This document shows positions 1-8,444 of a stretch of 64,000 nucleotides of DNA, in pieces. A program made the translations under genes and the position numbers. This stretch comes from Beijerinckiaceae bacterium. GTDB taxonomy: Bacteria; Pseudomonadota; Alphaproteobacteria; Rhizobiales; Beijerinckiaceae. The stretch is taken from positions 54,611-118,610 of the forward strand of contig CANBNG010000014.1 of the NCBI GenBank assembly GCA_947370975.1, written 5' to 3'. Numbering within the stretch: position 1 is the first letter of the stretch; each line of letters begins with the position of its first letter. The notes below the pieces were generated by a model. It saw only the letters and a list, made by a program, of their open reading frames with translations, was not told the DNA's origin and did not search any database.

Positions 1-336
1 ACCATTGCCGAGAGCTATATCGGGCTTGACCGCAAGGGCGAGCTCTATCTCATCAACGCCAATATTCCCGAATATCTGCAGGCCAACCGTTTTAATCACG
101 AGCCGCGCCGCCCGCGCAAATTGCTCGTGAAGGCGCGCGAAGTCGTGCGCTTTGCCCAGGGCATCGAGCGCCAGGGCATGACGATCGTGCCGCTGAAGGT
201 CTATTTCAACGAAAAGGGCATGGCGAAAATCGAAATCGCGCTCGGTCGCGGCAAGAAATTGCACGACAAGCGCGAGACCGAAAAAGCCCGCGACTGGAAC
301 CGCGAGAAGAGCCGCCTGATGCGCGACAAGGGCTGA
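1..336 (+). CDS. smpB: SsrA-binding protein SmpB, 3' part
   Basis: The reading frame is open from base 1 and runs to TGA at 334-336, so the N-terminus lies upstream of the window. The visible part begins with [10 protein letters not shown] and ends with the basic tail KSRLMRDKG. It carries the SmpB signatures [14 protein letters not shown] and the [10 protein letters not shown] stretch. SmpB binds tmRNA and delivers it to stalled ribosomes for trans-translation, and the basic C-terminal tail enters the empty mRNA channel. About 111 residues are present out of a usual 155-160, so only the first OB-fold strands are missing. An ATG-type start at 121 would give only a fragment and is not used. 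Confidence 0.95.
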   Translation, partial: TIAESYIGLDRKGELYLINANIPEYLQANRFNHEPRRPRKLLVKAREVVRFAQGIERQGMTIVPLKVYFNEKGMAKIEIALGRGKKLHDKRETEKARDWNREKSRLMRDKG

Positions 337-349
337 GGGGCGGTCAACT

Positions 350-394
350 CTCTCCCAGAGGGAGAGGGTGGCTCCGAAGGAGTCGGGTGAGGGG
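350..394. repeat. Short palindromic repeat downstream of smpB
   Basis: CTCTCCC (350-356) and GGGAGAG (360-366) form a perfect 7-base inverted repeat with a 3-base loop. It is followed by a smaller CTCC-GAA-GGAG hairpin and a GGGTGAGGGG tail. It lies between two convergent genes (smpB and the glycosylase gene), so it could end transcription or be one copy of a dispersed element. No T-tract follows. Confidence 0.45.
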
Positions 395-448
395 TTAGCG
401 TCTGCTTCTTCCTATGGGAGAACGTTTGCTCGCTCCGCGCAATTCGCC

Positions 449-1102
449 TCAACCCTTTTGCGCCAGATCGCTCTTCACCGCCGCGAACACAGCCCGAAAC
501 ATCTCCGTCGTCAGCACGCCGGTGTTCGTGTTGTAGCGCGAGCAATGGTAGCTGTCGTAGAGGGCGAGGCTGCCCGCTTGATGGCGTGCGCCATGGGAAA
601 AGGGCATGGCCGAAAGCTTGCTGCCGAGCGCCCGCACGACGCTTTCATGGGCGATGCGCCCCAGCGCGACGATGGCGCGCAGCTGGGGCATGGAAGCAAT
701 CGTGCCCTCGAGAAATGTCCGGCATGTGGTGATTTCAGCCGGTGTCGGCTTGTTTTGCGGGGGCACGCAGCGCACGGCATTGGTGATGGTGCAATCGATC
801 AGCCGCAGCCCGTCGTCTGGCCGCTCGTCATAGACGCCTGCGGCAAAGCCGAAGTCGATCAGCGTTTCATAGAGAAGATCGCCCGCCCAATCGCCCGTAA
901 AGGGCCGCCCGGTGCGGTTGGCGCCGCGTAACCCCGGGGCGAGGCCGACGATGAGCAGACGCGCGGAATTCCCCCCGAAAGAGGGGACGGGCGCATTGTG
1001 CCAGTCGGGAAACAAAGCCCGCGCCTCGGAGCGGAATGTCACGAGGCGCGGGCAAAGCGGGCAATCTCGCCCGGGTGCGGACGGTTTGGGCAAATCAGTC
1101 AT
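449..1102 (-). CDS. Family 5 (UDGb-type) uracil-DNA glycosylase
   Basis: This 217-residue protein has the family-5 motif A GLAPGLRGANRTGRPFTGD at residues 53-71 and a second catalytic loop around H186 in a SYHCSRYNTNTG context. Cysteines at 14, 17, 112 and 127 have the C-x2-C...C-x14-C pattern of the 4Fe-4S cluster found in family 4 and 5 uracil-DNA glycosylases. The family removes uracil and other deaminated bases from DNA as the first step of base excision repair. The common HPSP of motif 2 reads HCSR here, a small deviation. The gene is convergent with smpB. The call is firm at family level. Confidence 0.9.
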   Translation of the reverse strand: MTDLPKPSAPGRDCPLCPRLVTFRSEARALFPDWHNAPVPSFGGNSARLLIVGLAPGLRGANRTGRPFTGDWAGDLLYETLIDFGFAAGVYDERPDDGLRLIDCTITNAVRCVPPQNKPTPAEITTCRTFLEGTIASMPQLRAIVALGRIAHESVVRALGSKLSAMPFSHGARHQAGSLALYDSYHCSRYNTNTGVLTTEMFRAVFAAVKSDLAQKG

Positions 1103-1125
1103 GACGCCAGATTAGGGCGTCCTGC

Positions 1126-1713
1126 TCAGGTGTCGAGAACCTCGTCAGCGGCGCCGGCCGGGCGGCGTTCCTGATAGCGCTGCACGCGCTCGCCGGGATC
1201 GCGACCGACCTTGGCGGCCAGATGGATCAGGTCGACGAATTCATCGGCCTGGCGACGAAGCTCGTCAGCCACCATCGGGGGCTGCGTGGTGATGGTGGAG
1301 ACCACCGAGACCTTCACACCCTTGCGCTGGACCGCGGCAACGAGCGACCGGAAGTCGCCATCGCCCGAGAACAGGACCATATGGTCGATGTGGTTGGCCA
1401 TTTCCATGGCGTCCACCGCGAGCTCGATGTCCATGCTGCCCTTCACCTTGCGGCGTCCCATGGAATCGACAAATTCCTTGGTCGGCTTGGTGACCACGGC
1501 AAAGCCGTTGTAGTCGAGCCAGTCGATGAGGGGGCGGATGGAGGAATATTCCTGATCTTCGATCAGTGCGGTGTAATAGAACGCGCGGATCAGACGACCC
1601 CGGGACTGAAATTCCTTCAGGAGCCGCTTGTAGTCGATGTCGAAGCCAAGCGATTTCGCGGTCGCGTAGAGATTTGCGCCATCGATGAACAATGCGATGC
1701 GTTCTGTTGACAT
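1126..1713 (-). CDS. NYN-domain (LabA/DUF88) nuclease-like protein
   Basis: A 195-residue cytoplasmic protein with a PIN-like NYN fold. The N-terminal FIDGANL motif supplies D11 and N14. Further acidic residues lie at D95 and D101, and the SGDGDF segment at 116-121 supplies D118 and D120, giving the metal-binding cluster expected of this fold. LabA/DUF88 proteins are presumed RNases, and the exact substrate is unknown. The gene is read away from rpoZ, leaving a 365-base divergent intergenic region. The C-terminal 35 residues are basic and poorly conserved in composition. Family confidence is high, biological role low. Confidence 0.88.
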   Translation of the reverse strand: MSTERIALFIDGANLYATAKSLGFDIDYKRLLKEFQSRGRLIRAFYYTALIEDQEYSSIRPLIDWLDYNGFAVVTKPTKEFVDSMGRRKVKGSMDIELAVDAMEMANHIDHMVLFSGDGDFRSLVAAVQRKGVKVSVVSTITTQPPMVADELRRQADEFVDLIHLAAKVGRDPGERVQRYQERRPAGAADEVLDT

Positions 1714-2078
1714 GCCTCAAAACTCTTCTTTTTCATATTAAAGGGGGAGCTCTACGCAAATCCTGCCAGGAAAAGTCCGCACAAAACGCGGCCGAGCTGT
1801 TTCGCAAAACTCGATTGAACCAAACCCGGGACTCACATTCCGGGTAGCGCAACTGCGATGAACTTTCGTCCCAAGGCACTTTTCAGTCAAGGATGAAGAG
1901 CCGAAAAATTATATTTCGTAAGGGCTTGGCTGTAACTTGGCAGTGGATTAATCACGACAACCGGGTCCGCAGGGCGCAATAGGTCATTGGCCGGCCCCCG
2001 CTTTGGTTGCTTGCGGGGGGGCTTTCGTGTAACGAGAGCGTCAATCCTCTTTTTCCTCAAGGCAGGGATCGTCGCCCC
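1714..2078. other. Divergent intergenic region, NYN gene / rpoZ
   Basis: About 365 bases without a convincing gene. It must hold the promoters of both divergent genes. Visible elements are an AT-rich patch (AAAAATTATATTTCG, about 1904-1918), a CCCGG...CCGGG inverted repeat near 1826-1845, and the strong GC hairpin annotated separately at 1994-2022. I could not fix a sigma-70 promoter with a good spacer. Confidence 0.5.
1994..2022 (+). terminator. GC-rich terminator-like hairpin in the rpoZ leader
   Basis: GCCCCCGC (1994-2001) pairs with the GCGGGGGGGC stretch (2013-2022) across an 11-base loop, followed by TTTCGTG. The upstream neighbour is on the other strand, so this cannot be the terminator of a protein gene read rightwards. 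It is either an attenuator/leader hairpin of rpoZ or the end of an unannotated small RNA. Confidence 0.5.
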
Positions 2079-2471
2079 ATGGCACGCGTCACCGTTGAAG
2101 ACTGCATCGACAAGGTCGAGAACCGCTTCGAACTCGTTCTCGTTGCCAGCCACCGCGCCCGGATGATCTCATCCGGCCAGCAGATCACGGTTGAGCGCGA
2201 CAATGACAAGAACCCCGTCGTGGCGCTTCGCGAGATCGCCGATTCGACGCAGGCTCCCGAAGATCTGATGGAAGACCTGATCCATTCGCTGCAGAAGCAC
2301 GTCGAAGTCGACGAGCCCGAGGCAGAGGTCGTTCCGGCCCTCAACCCCTCTGCTGCCGATGTCGGCGGCGCCGATGGCGATATCCAGTTCGATCGCATGA
2401 CCGAAGAAGACCTGCTGCGCGGCCTCGAGGGCCTCGTGCCCCCGGCTGCGACCGACGACGAAGGCGAATAA
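2079..2471 (+). CDS. rpoZ: DNA-directed RNA polymerase omega subunit
   Basis: A 130-residue protein starting [20 protein letters not shown], the classic omega N-terminus, followed by the RARMISSG and [13 protein letters not shown] segments. Omega helps fold and assemble the beta-prime subunit of RNA polymerase. The ATG at 2079 is chosen because an AGG-rich site (about 2060-2066) sits just upstream and the protein then begins exactly at the conserved N-terminus. The frame stays open further upstream to 2007 but has no omega character there. The acidic C-terminal extension (residues 75-130) is usual in alphaproteobacteria. A strong terminator follows, although rsh downstream is in the same direction. 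Confidence 0.97.
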   Translation: MARVTVEDCIDKVENRFELVLVASHRARMISSGQQITVERDNDKNPVVALREIADSTQAPEDLMEDLIHSLQKHVEVDEPEAEVVPALNPSAADVGGADGDIQFDRMTEEDLLRGLEGLVPPAATDDEGE

Positions 2472-2501
2472 GGCTCCGCCTTTTCACTCGTCTCTCTTTT
2501 A

Positions 2502-2540
2502 AAAAGGCGCGGGCGCTTCGGCTGCCGCGCCTTTTCTTTT
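2502..2540 (+). terminator. Rho-independent terminator after rpoZ
   Basis: GGCGCGG (2506-2512) and CCGCGCC (2525-2531) form a perfect stem around a TTCG-type loop, flanked by AAAAA on the left and TTTTCTTTTTC on the right. It lies 31 bases after the rpoZ stop. Confidence 0.9.
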
Positions 2541-2641
2541 TCGTGCGCCTGCGGGCTTGTCACTTGAGCGCAGCAAGCGGATATTGAACGCATGGTTGCG
2601 TCGCTTGGCGGTGCTGGTTCGATTTTCAGGTTTGTAACGAG

Positions 2642-4849
2642 ATGATGCGGCAATATGAACTCGTCGACCGCGTGCGGAAGTACAATCCGCATGCTGACGA
2701 GGAATTGCTCAATCGCGCTTATGTCTACGCGATGAAGGCCCATGGCGCGCAGAAGCGGGCTTCGGGCGATCCTTACTTCAGCCATCCGCTCGAAGTTGCC
2801 GCCATCCTCACCGATCTCAAGCTCGACGATGCGACCATTGTCGCCGCCGTCCTGCATGACACGATCGAGGACACGTCCTCGACGCGCGAGGAAATCGACC
2901 AGATTTTCGGCCGTGAGATCGGCGCGCTGGTCGATGGCCTGACCAAGCTGAAGAAGCTCGATCTCGTCTCGAAACGCGCCGAGCAGGCAGAAAACTTCCG
3001 CAAGCTCCTGCTCGCCATCGCTGACGATGTGCGCGTGCTTGTCGTGAAACTCGCCGACCGCCTGCATAATATGCGCACGTTGCATTTCGTGCCGCCCGAT
3101 AAACGCAAGCGCATTGCTGAAGAGACGCTCGATATCTATGCCCCGCTTGCCGGGCGCATGGGCATGCAGCACATGCGCGACGAGCTGGAGAACCTCTCCT
3201 TCAAGACTCTCATGCCCGAAGCCTGCGCGATGATCGAAGCGCGGCTGGCTGATTTGCGCATGAAGAATGTCGCGCTGATTTCCAAGATCGAAGATGAATT
3301 GCGCGAGGCGCTGAGCGCGCGCGGCATTGTCGCGGATGTGAAGGGGCGCGAAAAAGCCCCTTATTCCGTGTGGAAAAAGATGGAACGCAAGTCCATCGCC
3401 TTCGAACAATTGTCGGATATTTTCGGCTTCCGCCTGCTTGTTGGCTCGGTCGAGGATTGTTATCGCGTGGTAGGCATCATCCATACGAAATGGCCTTTCG
3501 TGCCGGGCCGTTTCAAGGATTATATTTCCACGCCCAAGCAGAATGATTATCGCTCGCTGCACACAACCGTCGTCGGTCCCGGCCGTCAGCGTGTCGAATT
3601 GCAGGTGCGCACCGAAGACATGCACGACATTGCCGAAAACGGCATTGCCGCACATGCGCTCTACAAGGACGGACGAGCAAACGATTCCGATGCGCTCTCG
3701 CGCGAAAGCCGCGCCTACCGCTGGCTGCGTCGCACAATCGAGCTGCTGGCCGAGGGTGATTCACCGGAAGAATTTCTGGAGCACACCAAGCTCGAATTGT
3801 TCCACGATCAGGTGTTCTGCTTCACGCCGAAGGGCCGCCTCATCGCGCTGCCGCGTGGCGCAACGCCCATCGACTTTGCCTATGCGGTACACACGGACGT
3901 CGGTAACAATGCCGTTGGCGCCAAGATCAACGGCCGCATCGCGCCGCTGCTCTCCGAATTGGCCAATGGCGACGAGGTTGAAGTTGCGGTTGCTGTCGGA
4001 CAGGTGCCCCCGGCCGCCTGGGAATCGCTTGTCGTCACCGGCAAGGCGCGCTCCGCCATCCGCCGCGCCACGCGCGATGCCGTGCGCGAGCAATATGCGG
4101 GCCTTGGCCGCCAGATCGTGACCCGCGCCTTCGAGCGTGCGGGCAAGGCATTTTCCGACGACAAGCTGAAGGGCGCGCTGCCGCGTCTCGCACGCCAGAA
4201 TGTCGAAGATATGCTGGCCGCAGTCGGGCGCGGGGAAATGTTCTCGGGCGATGTGGTGAAGGCGGTCTATCCCGATTTCAAGGAAGAGCGGAAGGCAGGC
4301 GTTGCCGCGCAGAAATCGGAAGCAGGCTGGTTTGGGTTGAAGAAGGCTGCGAGCCTTGTGTTCAAAGTGCCGGGCGCCGAGGTTCTGGACGACTCGCAGG
4401 CCATTCCGATCCGCGGGCTTGGCGGCGATCTGCCGGTGCGTTTTGCTCCCAATGGCGGGGCTGTGCCCGGCGACCGGATCGTTGGCATTCTGACGCCTGG
4501 CGAGGGCATCACCATCTATCCGATCCAGTCACCCGCGTTGATGGATTTTGACGATCAACCCGAGCGCTGGCTCGATGTGCGCTGGGATATTGACGAGGAT
4601 CGCCGCGACTATTTTCCGGCGCGCCTGATCGTGACGGCCATCAATGAACCGGGCACGCTGGGCATGATCGCGACAGTTCTGGGCGATGCCAGCGCCAATA
4701 TCGACCATGTCGAATTCATCTCGCACTCACCCGATTTCCGCGACATCGTGCTCGATATCGCAGTGCTCGACCTCGCCCATCTCAACGGCATTATCGCGCA
4801 GCTGAAAGCAAAGCCCGTGGTGTCGAAGGTGGAACGCGTCAACGGGTGA
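2642..4849 (+). CDS. rsh: Bifunctional (p)ppGpp synthetase/hydrolase (RelA/SpoT homologue)
   Basis: This 735-residue protein is the single long Rsh enzyme expected in alphaproteobacteria. Order of domains: HD hydrolase (about residues 25-175, with H48 and the HDTIEDT motif at 72-78), synthetase (about 225-340), TGS (about 385-445), and a C-terminal ACT domain (about 655-735). The R-F-K-D tetrad near residue 290 is the RxKD form found in bifunctional enzymes, not the ExDD of monofunctional RelA. It makes and degrades (p)ppGpp in response to starvation. Start codons ATG-ATG at 2642/2645 are equally possible. It is downstream of rpoZ, a common alphaproteobacterial neighbourhood, but the terminator between them suggests separate promoters. 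Confidence 0.96.
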   Translation: MMRQYELVDRVRKYNPHADEELLNRAYVYAMKAHGAQKRASGDPYFSHPLEVAAILTDLKLDDATIVAAVLHDTIEDTSSTREEIDQIFGREIGALVDGLTKLKKLDLVSKRAEQAENFRKLLLAIADDVRVLVVKLADRLHNMRTLHFVPPDKRKRIAEETLDIYAPLAGRMGMQHMRDELENLSFKTLMPEACAMIEARLADLRMKNVALISKIEDELREALSARGIVADVKGREKAPYSVWKKMERKSIAFEQLSDIFGFRLLVGSVEDCYRVVGIIHTKWPFVPGRFKDYISTPKQNDYRSLHTTVVGPGRQRVELQVRTEDMHDIAENGIAAHALYKDGRANDSDALSRESRAYRWLRRTIELLAEGDSPEEFLEHTKLELFHDQVFCFTPKGRLIALPRGATPIDFAYAVHTDVGNNAVGAKINGRIAPLLSELANGDEVEVAVAVGQVPPAAWESLVVTGKARSAIRRATRDAVREQYAGLGRQIVTRAFERAGKAFSDDKLKGALPRLARQNVEDMLAAVGRGEMFSGDVVKAVYPDFKEERKAGVAAQKSEAGWFGLKKAASLVFKVPGAEVLDDSQAIPIRGLGGDLPVRFAPNGGAVPGDRIVGILTPGEGITIYPIQSPALMDFDDQPERWLDVRWDIDEDRRDYFPARLIVTAINEPGTLGMIATVLGDASANIDHVEFISHSPDFRDIVLDIAVLDLAHLNGIIAQLKAKPVVSKVERVNG

Positions 4850-4863
4850 AGGTTTTCACGCCT

Positions 4864-4944
4864 GTCATTGCGGGGCGGGCAAGCAATCCAGAGCGCGTGT
4901 GTTGCCAAGATGGATTGCCACGTCGCTTTGCTCCTCGCAATGAC
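4864..4944. repeat. REP-like palindromic element (copy 1)
   Basis: GTCATTGCGGGGCGGG...AGCAATCCA on the left and TGGATTGCC...CTCGCAATGAC on the right form a long imperfect palindrome between the convergent rsh and tcuB genes. The same arms recur at 8308-8350, 32826-32882 and 39423-39517, with a decayed half near 12114-12147. Confidence 0.8.
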
Positions 4945-4973
4945 GGCGCTTTACGTTTCCTCGCGCAGAAACG

Positions 4974-6083
4974 TTACGCCCCCATCTCCAGCATCCGCTT
5001 TTCCTTCGCGTAGCGCACCAGTGCCAGGAAACGGTAGATGCCGTGCACGAATTTGCCGTAGGGCATGGTGATGAAGAGCGCAAAGACGACGCCCAGATGC
5101 AGCGCGAGCAGCACGCCCATGGCGGGCGTTTCGCGCAAGACCAGAAGGCCAAGCCCGGTGAGGCTTGTCATGAACAGCATGGCGAGGAAGGCGACATCCA
5201 TGCCCGTGCGCTTTTCATCCACGACAGCCGGATCGCGCTTGGATTTTGCCATCAGCAAACCAACGGGCCCGATGAGCAGGCCGACGCCGCCGAGCGTTCC
5301 GAGCAAGACGGGCAGATCATACCAGGGGTAGGGCGCGATGCGTCCGAGCAGGTAATGATAGAGAGTGGCCACGGAAGTCGCGGCAAAGCAGAGCAGGAAG
5401 CCGTAGAAGGTGAAGTGATGATAGACGCGGCGCGTGTCGGTGGGGCGCTCGCCATCGTTCATGCAGCCCACGCCGCCGCCATCGAGATAGCGCAGGGTGG
5501 AGGCATCCTTCATCGCCTGCCAGATCGACGGGGGCTCAACCAATGTCGCGGCCGGTTCGCCAATGTCCTTCCAGAAGAGGCGAATGCCCATGCCGATGGC
5601 GACCATCGCATAGAGGAAGCCGAGGCCAAAGATCAGCGCCATCGTATTATGCGGCATCAGCCGATAGAACGAGCCAGCACCGCTTTGAGCTGCAAACAGC
5701 ACGGCGGGATCGCTCCAGGCGACAAAGCCCGCGATGAACACGGCAACGCTGAGTGCGGCAGCAATCGCGATCTTCAGGCCGTTGCGCTCGAACATCGGCG
5801 CGAGCGGGCGCGGCCAGGCGTAAGCGGCGTAGGATTCCGCGCGCGCCTGGGCCAGAACCTTGGGCACATTCATGTTGAATTCGTGCGGCGGCGAGAATTG
5901 GCAATCGTGGTAACACGCGCCACAGGAATGGCAGAGATTGGCGAGGTAATTGAGATCGCCATCGAGGAAGTCGCGGCGCATTTCCATGGCCGGAAACACA
6001 GCGCACAGGCCCTCGCAATAGCGGCAGCTATTGCAGAGCGTCATCAGCCGGTCAGCTTCGGCAAGCGTGTCAGTTGCGTGCAT
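4974..6083 (-). CDS. tcuB: Tricarballylate utilization protein B (membrane Fe-S electron-transfer subunit)
   Basis: A 369-residue membrane protein. The N-terminal part carries two 4Fe-4S motifs, CNSCRYCEGLC (cysteines 17, 20, 23, 27) and CHSCGACYHDC (51, 54, 57, 61). Several hydrophobic helices follow (from about residue 100) with histidine pairs such as RRVYHHF. TcuB is thought to reoxidise the FADH2 of TcuA and pass electrons to the quinone pool during tricarballylate oxidation to cis-aconitate. The start at 6083 is preferred over 6116 because a GGGAGG site lies 9 bases upstream and the protein then matches the short family N-terminus. It overlaps the tcuA stop by 14 bases, so the two are translationally coupled. 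Confidence 0.9.
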   Translation of the reverse strand: MHATDTLAEADRLMTLCNSCRYCEGLCAVFPAMEMRRDFLDGDLNYLANLCHSCGACYHDCQFSPPHEFNMNVPKVLAQARAESYAAYAWPRPLAPMFERNGLKIAIAAALSVAVFIAGFVAWSDPAVLFAAQSGAGSFYRLMPHNTMALIFGLGFLYAMVAIGMGIRLFWKDIGEPAATLVEPPSIWQAMKDASTLRYLDGGGVGCMNDGERPTDTRRVYHHFTFYGFLLCFAATSVATLYHYLLGRIAPYPWYDLPVLLGTLGGVGLLIGPVGLLMAKSKRDPAVVDEKRTGMDVAFLAMLFMTSLTGLGLLVLRETPAMGVLLALHLGVVFALFITMPYGKFVHGIYRFLALVRYAKEKRMLEMGA

Positions 6084-7467
6084 TGGCGGCAGCCTCCCGT
6101 CCAGCGATTCGTCCAAAGACGCTGCCGATCGTCATCCCGATGCCCGCGGCATAGCCGCGGCCGAGCACGTTTCCGGCCATGATTTCACCTGCTGCGAACA
6201 TGTTGGCGGAGGGTTTGCCGTCCGCCATCATCATCCGCGATTGTTCATTCACCCGCACACCCAGATAGGTGAAGGTGATGCCCGGCCGCACCGGATAGGC
6301 ATAGAAGGGCGCCTGCTCGAGGCGGCGCGCCCAATGCGATTTCTGCGGCGTCAGACCTTCCGTCCGGCAATCGTCGAGCTGGGTATGATCGAAAGTGCCG
6401 GGCTGCACGGCCGCGTTGAATTCAGTTACCGTTGCTTCGAGGGCCGCGACATCGAGTTCGAGCTTCTGGGCCAGCTCGCCGATGGTGTCGGCCTTGATCG
6501 GCGGGAAGCAGGACGGCATGAACAGTTCGAGCGAGCGCGCATCGAAAATGATGTAGCCAATCTGGTCGGGCTGGGCTGCGACAAGGCGGCCCCAGATCGC
6601 ATAACGCTTGGGCCAGACATCCTCGCCCTCGTCATAAAAGCGCTGGCAATGCTTGTTGACGACAATGCCAAAGACCACGCAATCAAGACGCGTGATGATG
6701 CCGCCATCATATTCAGGCGCGCGCGCATCGATGGCGACCGCGTGGCACTGGGTCGGATCGCCGATTTCATCGACACCGGCTCCCGTGAGCATCTTGAGCA
6801 CCGTGCCGCGATTGTAGCGCGTGCCGCGAATGAGGAAGTTGCGTGCGGCCGGGCCCCAGCTTTCCTCAAGCCATTTCTTGTTGGCCTCGAACCCGCCGGC
6901 AGCGGCAACCAATGCGCCCGCGCGCACGTCGACATGGCCCTCGCCCTGCTTGACGCGGGCTGAGAGGAACATGCCATCCTCGATCACCATGTCGGTGACT
7001 TCCGCGTCATAGGCGATGGCGACGCCAAGATCTTCGGCTGTCTGGTAGAGCGCGTTCAGCATGGCGCGACCGCCGCCGAGGAAGAAGGAATTGGTGCGCC
7101 CGAGCGAGAGCGTGCCGCCGAGCGAAGGCTGAAAGCGCACGCCCTGTTCGACGATCCAGTCCAGCATTTCCTTGGACTCGTGGATCATCATGCGGGCGAG
7201 CTTTTCATTCGTCTCGCCGCCGGTCACACGCAGCAGGTCTTCGTAGAATTCATCCTCAAAATAGGGGCCCGACAAGGTCTGCGTCGGCGCGTCGTGCGCG
7301 CACCGCATGTTGCGGGTGTGGCGCGTGTTGCCGCCACGGTAGAACTTCGGCGCGGCTTCCAGCACCAGCACGGACGCGCCATCGCGGCGCGCGCTGATGG
7401 CGGCGCAAAGTGCGGCATTGCCGCCGCCGATCACGAGAACATCATACCGTTTCGAAAAATCGGCCAT
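6070..7467 (-). CDS. tcuA: FAD-dependent tricarballylate dehydrogenase
   Basis: A 465-residue flavoprotein of the succinate dehydrogenase/fumarate reductase flavoprotein fold. The Rossmann FAD motif VLVIGGGNAALCAAISARR is at residues 10-28, and the C-terminal FAD segment AGEIMAGNVLGRGYAAGIG is near 426-444. TcuA oxidises tricarballylate to cis-aconitate. It precedes tcuB, whose start lies inside its last codons. A GntR-type gene is divergent, which matches the regulated tcu arrangement, though enteric tcu operons use a LysR regulator and a TcuC transporter, and neither is next to this pair. A ribosome-binding GGAG stands just before ATG 7467. Confidence 0.9.
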   Translation of the reverse strand: MADFSKRYDVLVIGGGNAALCAAISARRDGASVLVLEAAPKFYRGGNTRHTRNMRCAHDAPTQTLSGPYFEDEFYEDLLRVTGGETNEKLARMMIHESKEMLDWIVEQGVRFQPSLGGTLSLGRTNSFFLGGGRAMLNALYQTAEDLGVAIAYDAEVTDMVIEDGMFLSARVKQGEGHVDVRAGALVAAAGGFEANKKWLEESWGPAARNFLIRGTRYNRGTVLKMLTGAGVDEIGDPTQCHAVAIDARAPEYDGGIITRLDCVVFGIVVNKHCQRFYDEGEDVWPKRYAIWGRLVAAQPDQIGYIIFDARSLELFMPSCFPPIKADTIGELAQKLELDVAALEATVTEFNAAVQPGTFDHTQLDDCRTEGLTPQKSHWARRLEQAPFYAYPVRPGITFTYLGVRVNEQSRMMMADGKPSANMFAAGEIMAGNVLGRGYAAGIGMTIGSVFGRIAGREAAANARN

Positions 7468-7539
7468 GGAAACTCCGGGCAGTCAGTTTGGGTCGCGCTG
7501 CGATTTTTCAAGGCACCGCGAGTCGAGGCTTCCTTATCG

Positions 7540-7557
7540 GTATATCTTTGGATACAA
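7540..7557. promoter_or_regulatory. Candidate GntR operator between tcuA and its divergent regulator
   Basis: GTAT (7540-7543) and ATAC (7552-7555) form an interrupted dyad. The right part reads TTGGATACAA (7548-7557), which resembles the TTGTATACAA-like sites bound by FadR-subfamily GntR proteins. The position, between two divergent starts, fits an autoregulatory operator. Confidence 0.45.
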
Positions 7558-7597
7558 ATCAATGCAATCGAAGCGACGGAGTTGGGCCGAGGACGCA

Positions 7598-8269
7598 ATG
7601 GCGGAACAGGATTGGCTTTTGGGTGACCGGAGCGACGGCCTTCCGCTCGGCGAGGCGGTGTTCCGCTCGCTCCGCGAGGCGCTGCGCAGCGGCCTCTACA
7701 AGCCCGGCGACCGCCTGCGCGAGGAAGATGTCGCCAGCCGCCTGCAAGTCAGCCGCACGCCGGTGCGCGAGGCTTTCGGACGCCTCGTCAGCAAGGGGCT
7801 TGTCGTGCCAGGGCAGGGCCGGGGGCTGATCGTGCGGCGGCTCGACACGGCCGAGGTCGTCGAGCTCTACGCCATGCGCGAAATTCTGGAGGCCGCAGCC
7901 GCCCGTCTTGCCGCCCGTCACGCCTCCGAACCCGAGATCGATGCGCTGCGCGATCTCGAAAACGATTTCGAGGCCGCAAGCGCCGACACGCAGGAAATGG
8001 CGCGGCTGAACAGGCTCTTCCACGAAAGCATTTTCGCAGCCTCTCGCAACCGCTACCTCGACAGCGCGCTGCAGGAGTTGCAGGACGCCATCGCACTGCT
8101 CGGCCGCACGACATTTTCAGTCGATGGCCGCCCAAACCCGGCCGCCCGCGAGCATCGCGCCCTGATCGATGCGATGGAAGCCCACGACGCCGACGCAGCC
8201 GAAGTCATAGCCCGCAGCCACATCCGCGAAAGCCTGCGGGCCAGGCTCAAGTTGATGCAGGCGGGGTAA
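7598..8269 (+). CDS. GntR-family (FCD type) transcriptional regulator
   Basis: A 223-residue regulator. A winged helix-turn-helix covers about residues 15-80 (FRSLREALRSGLYKPGDRL and VSRTPVREAFGRLVSKGLV). An all-helical FCD effector domain follows (residues 90-215), with the family acid/His positions around LNRLFHESIF and AAREHRALID. Such proteins usually repress the adjacent catabolic genes until a carboxylic acid binds. The ATG at 7598 has a close GAGGA; an in-frame ATG at 7562 would add 12 residues. It is divergent from tcuAB and is probably their regulator. Confidence 0.88.
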   Translation: MAEQDWLLGDRSDGLPLGEAVFRSLREALRSGLYKPGDRLREEDVASRLQVSRTPVREAFGRLVSKGLVVPGQGRGLIVRRLDTAEVVELYAMREILEAAAARLAARHASEPEIDALRDLENDFEAASADTQEMARLNRLFHESIFAASRNRYLDSALQELQDAIALLGRTTFSVDGRPNPAAREHRALIDAMEAHDADAAEVIARSHIRESLRARLKLMQAG

Positions 8270-8307
8270 CGGAGTGGGGTGGCAATCGTAACCCGCCGGC
8301 AAACACC

Positions 8308-8350
8308 GTCATCGCGAGGAGCGCAGCGACGCGGCAATCCATCTTTGCAA
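8308..8350. repeat. REP-like element, single arm (copy 2)
   Basis: GTCATCGCGAGGAGCGCAGCG followed by GCGGCAATCCATCTTTG matches one arm of the palindrome seen at 39423-39517. The second arm is missing. Confidence 0.7.
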
Positions 8351-8388
8351 CATCGGCAGGCGCGCTGGCTGGCGGGTGAGTTCGCGAG

Positions 8389-8444
8389 AACCCCCACCCC
8401 GCTCGGCTGCGCCGAGTCGGCCCTGCTCACAAGGGGGAGGGAGT
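8389..8444. repeat. GC-rich dispersed repeat (inverted copy of the 12.2 kb element)
   Basis: The stretch with CACCCCGCTCGGCTGCGCCG and ACAAGGGGGAGGGAGTTCAG is the reverse complement of the core of the tandem repeat at 12152-12488, with its CGGCGCAGCCGAGCGGGGTG. It abuts the 3' end of acpS. Confidence 0.75.

Noticed and set aside
2057..3655. A 532-codon open frame on the minus strand opposite rpoZ and rsh
   Set aside because: It lies wholly antisense to two certain genes, its composition is that of a mirrored GC-rich frame, and it has no recognisable domain or ribosome-binding site.
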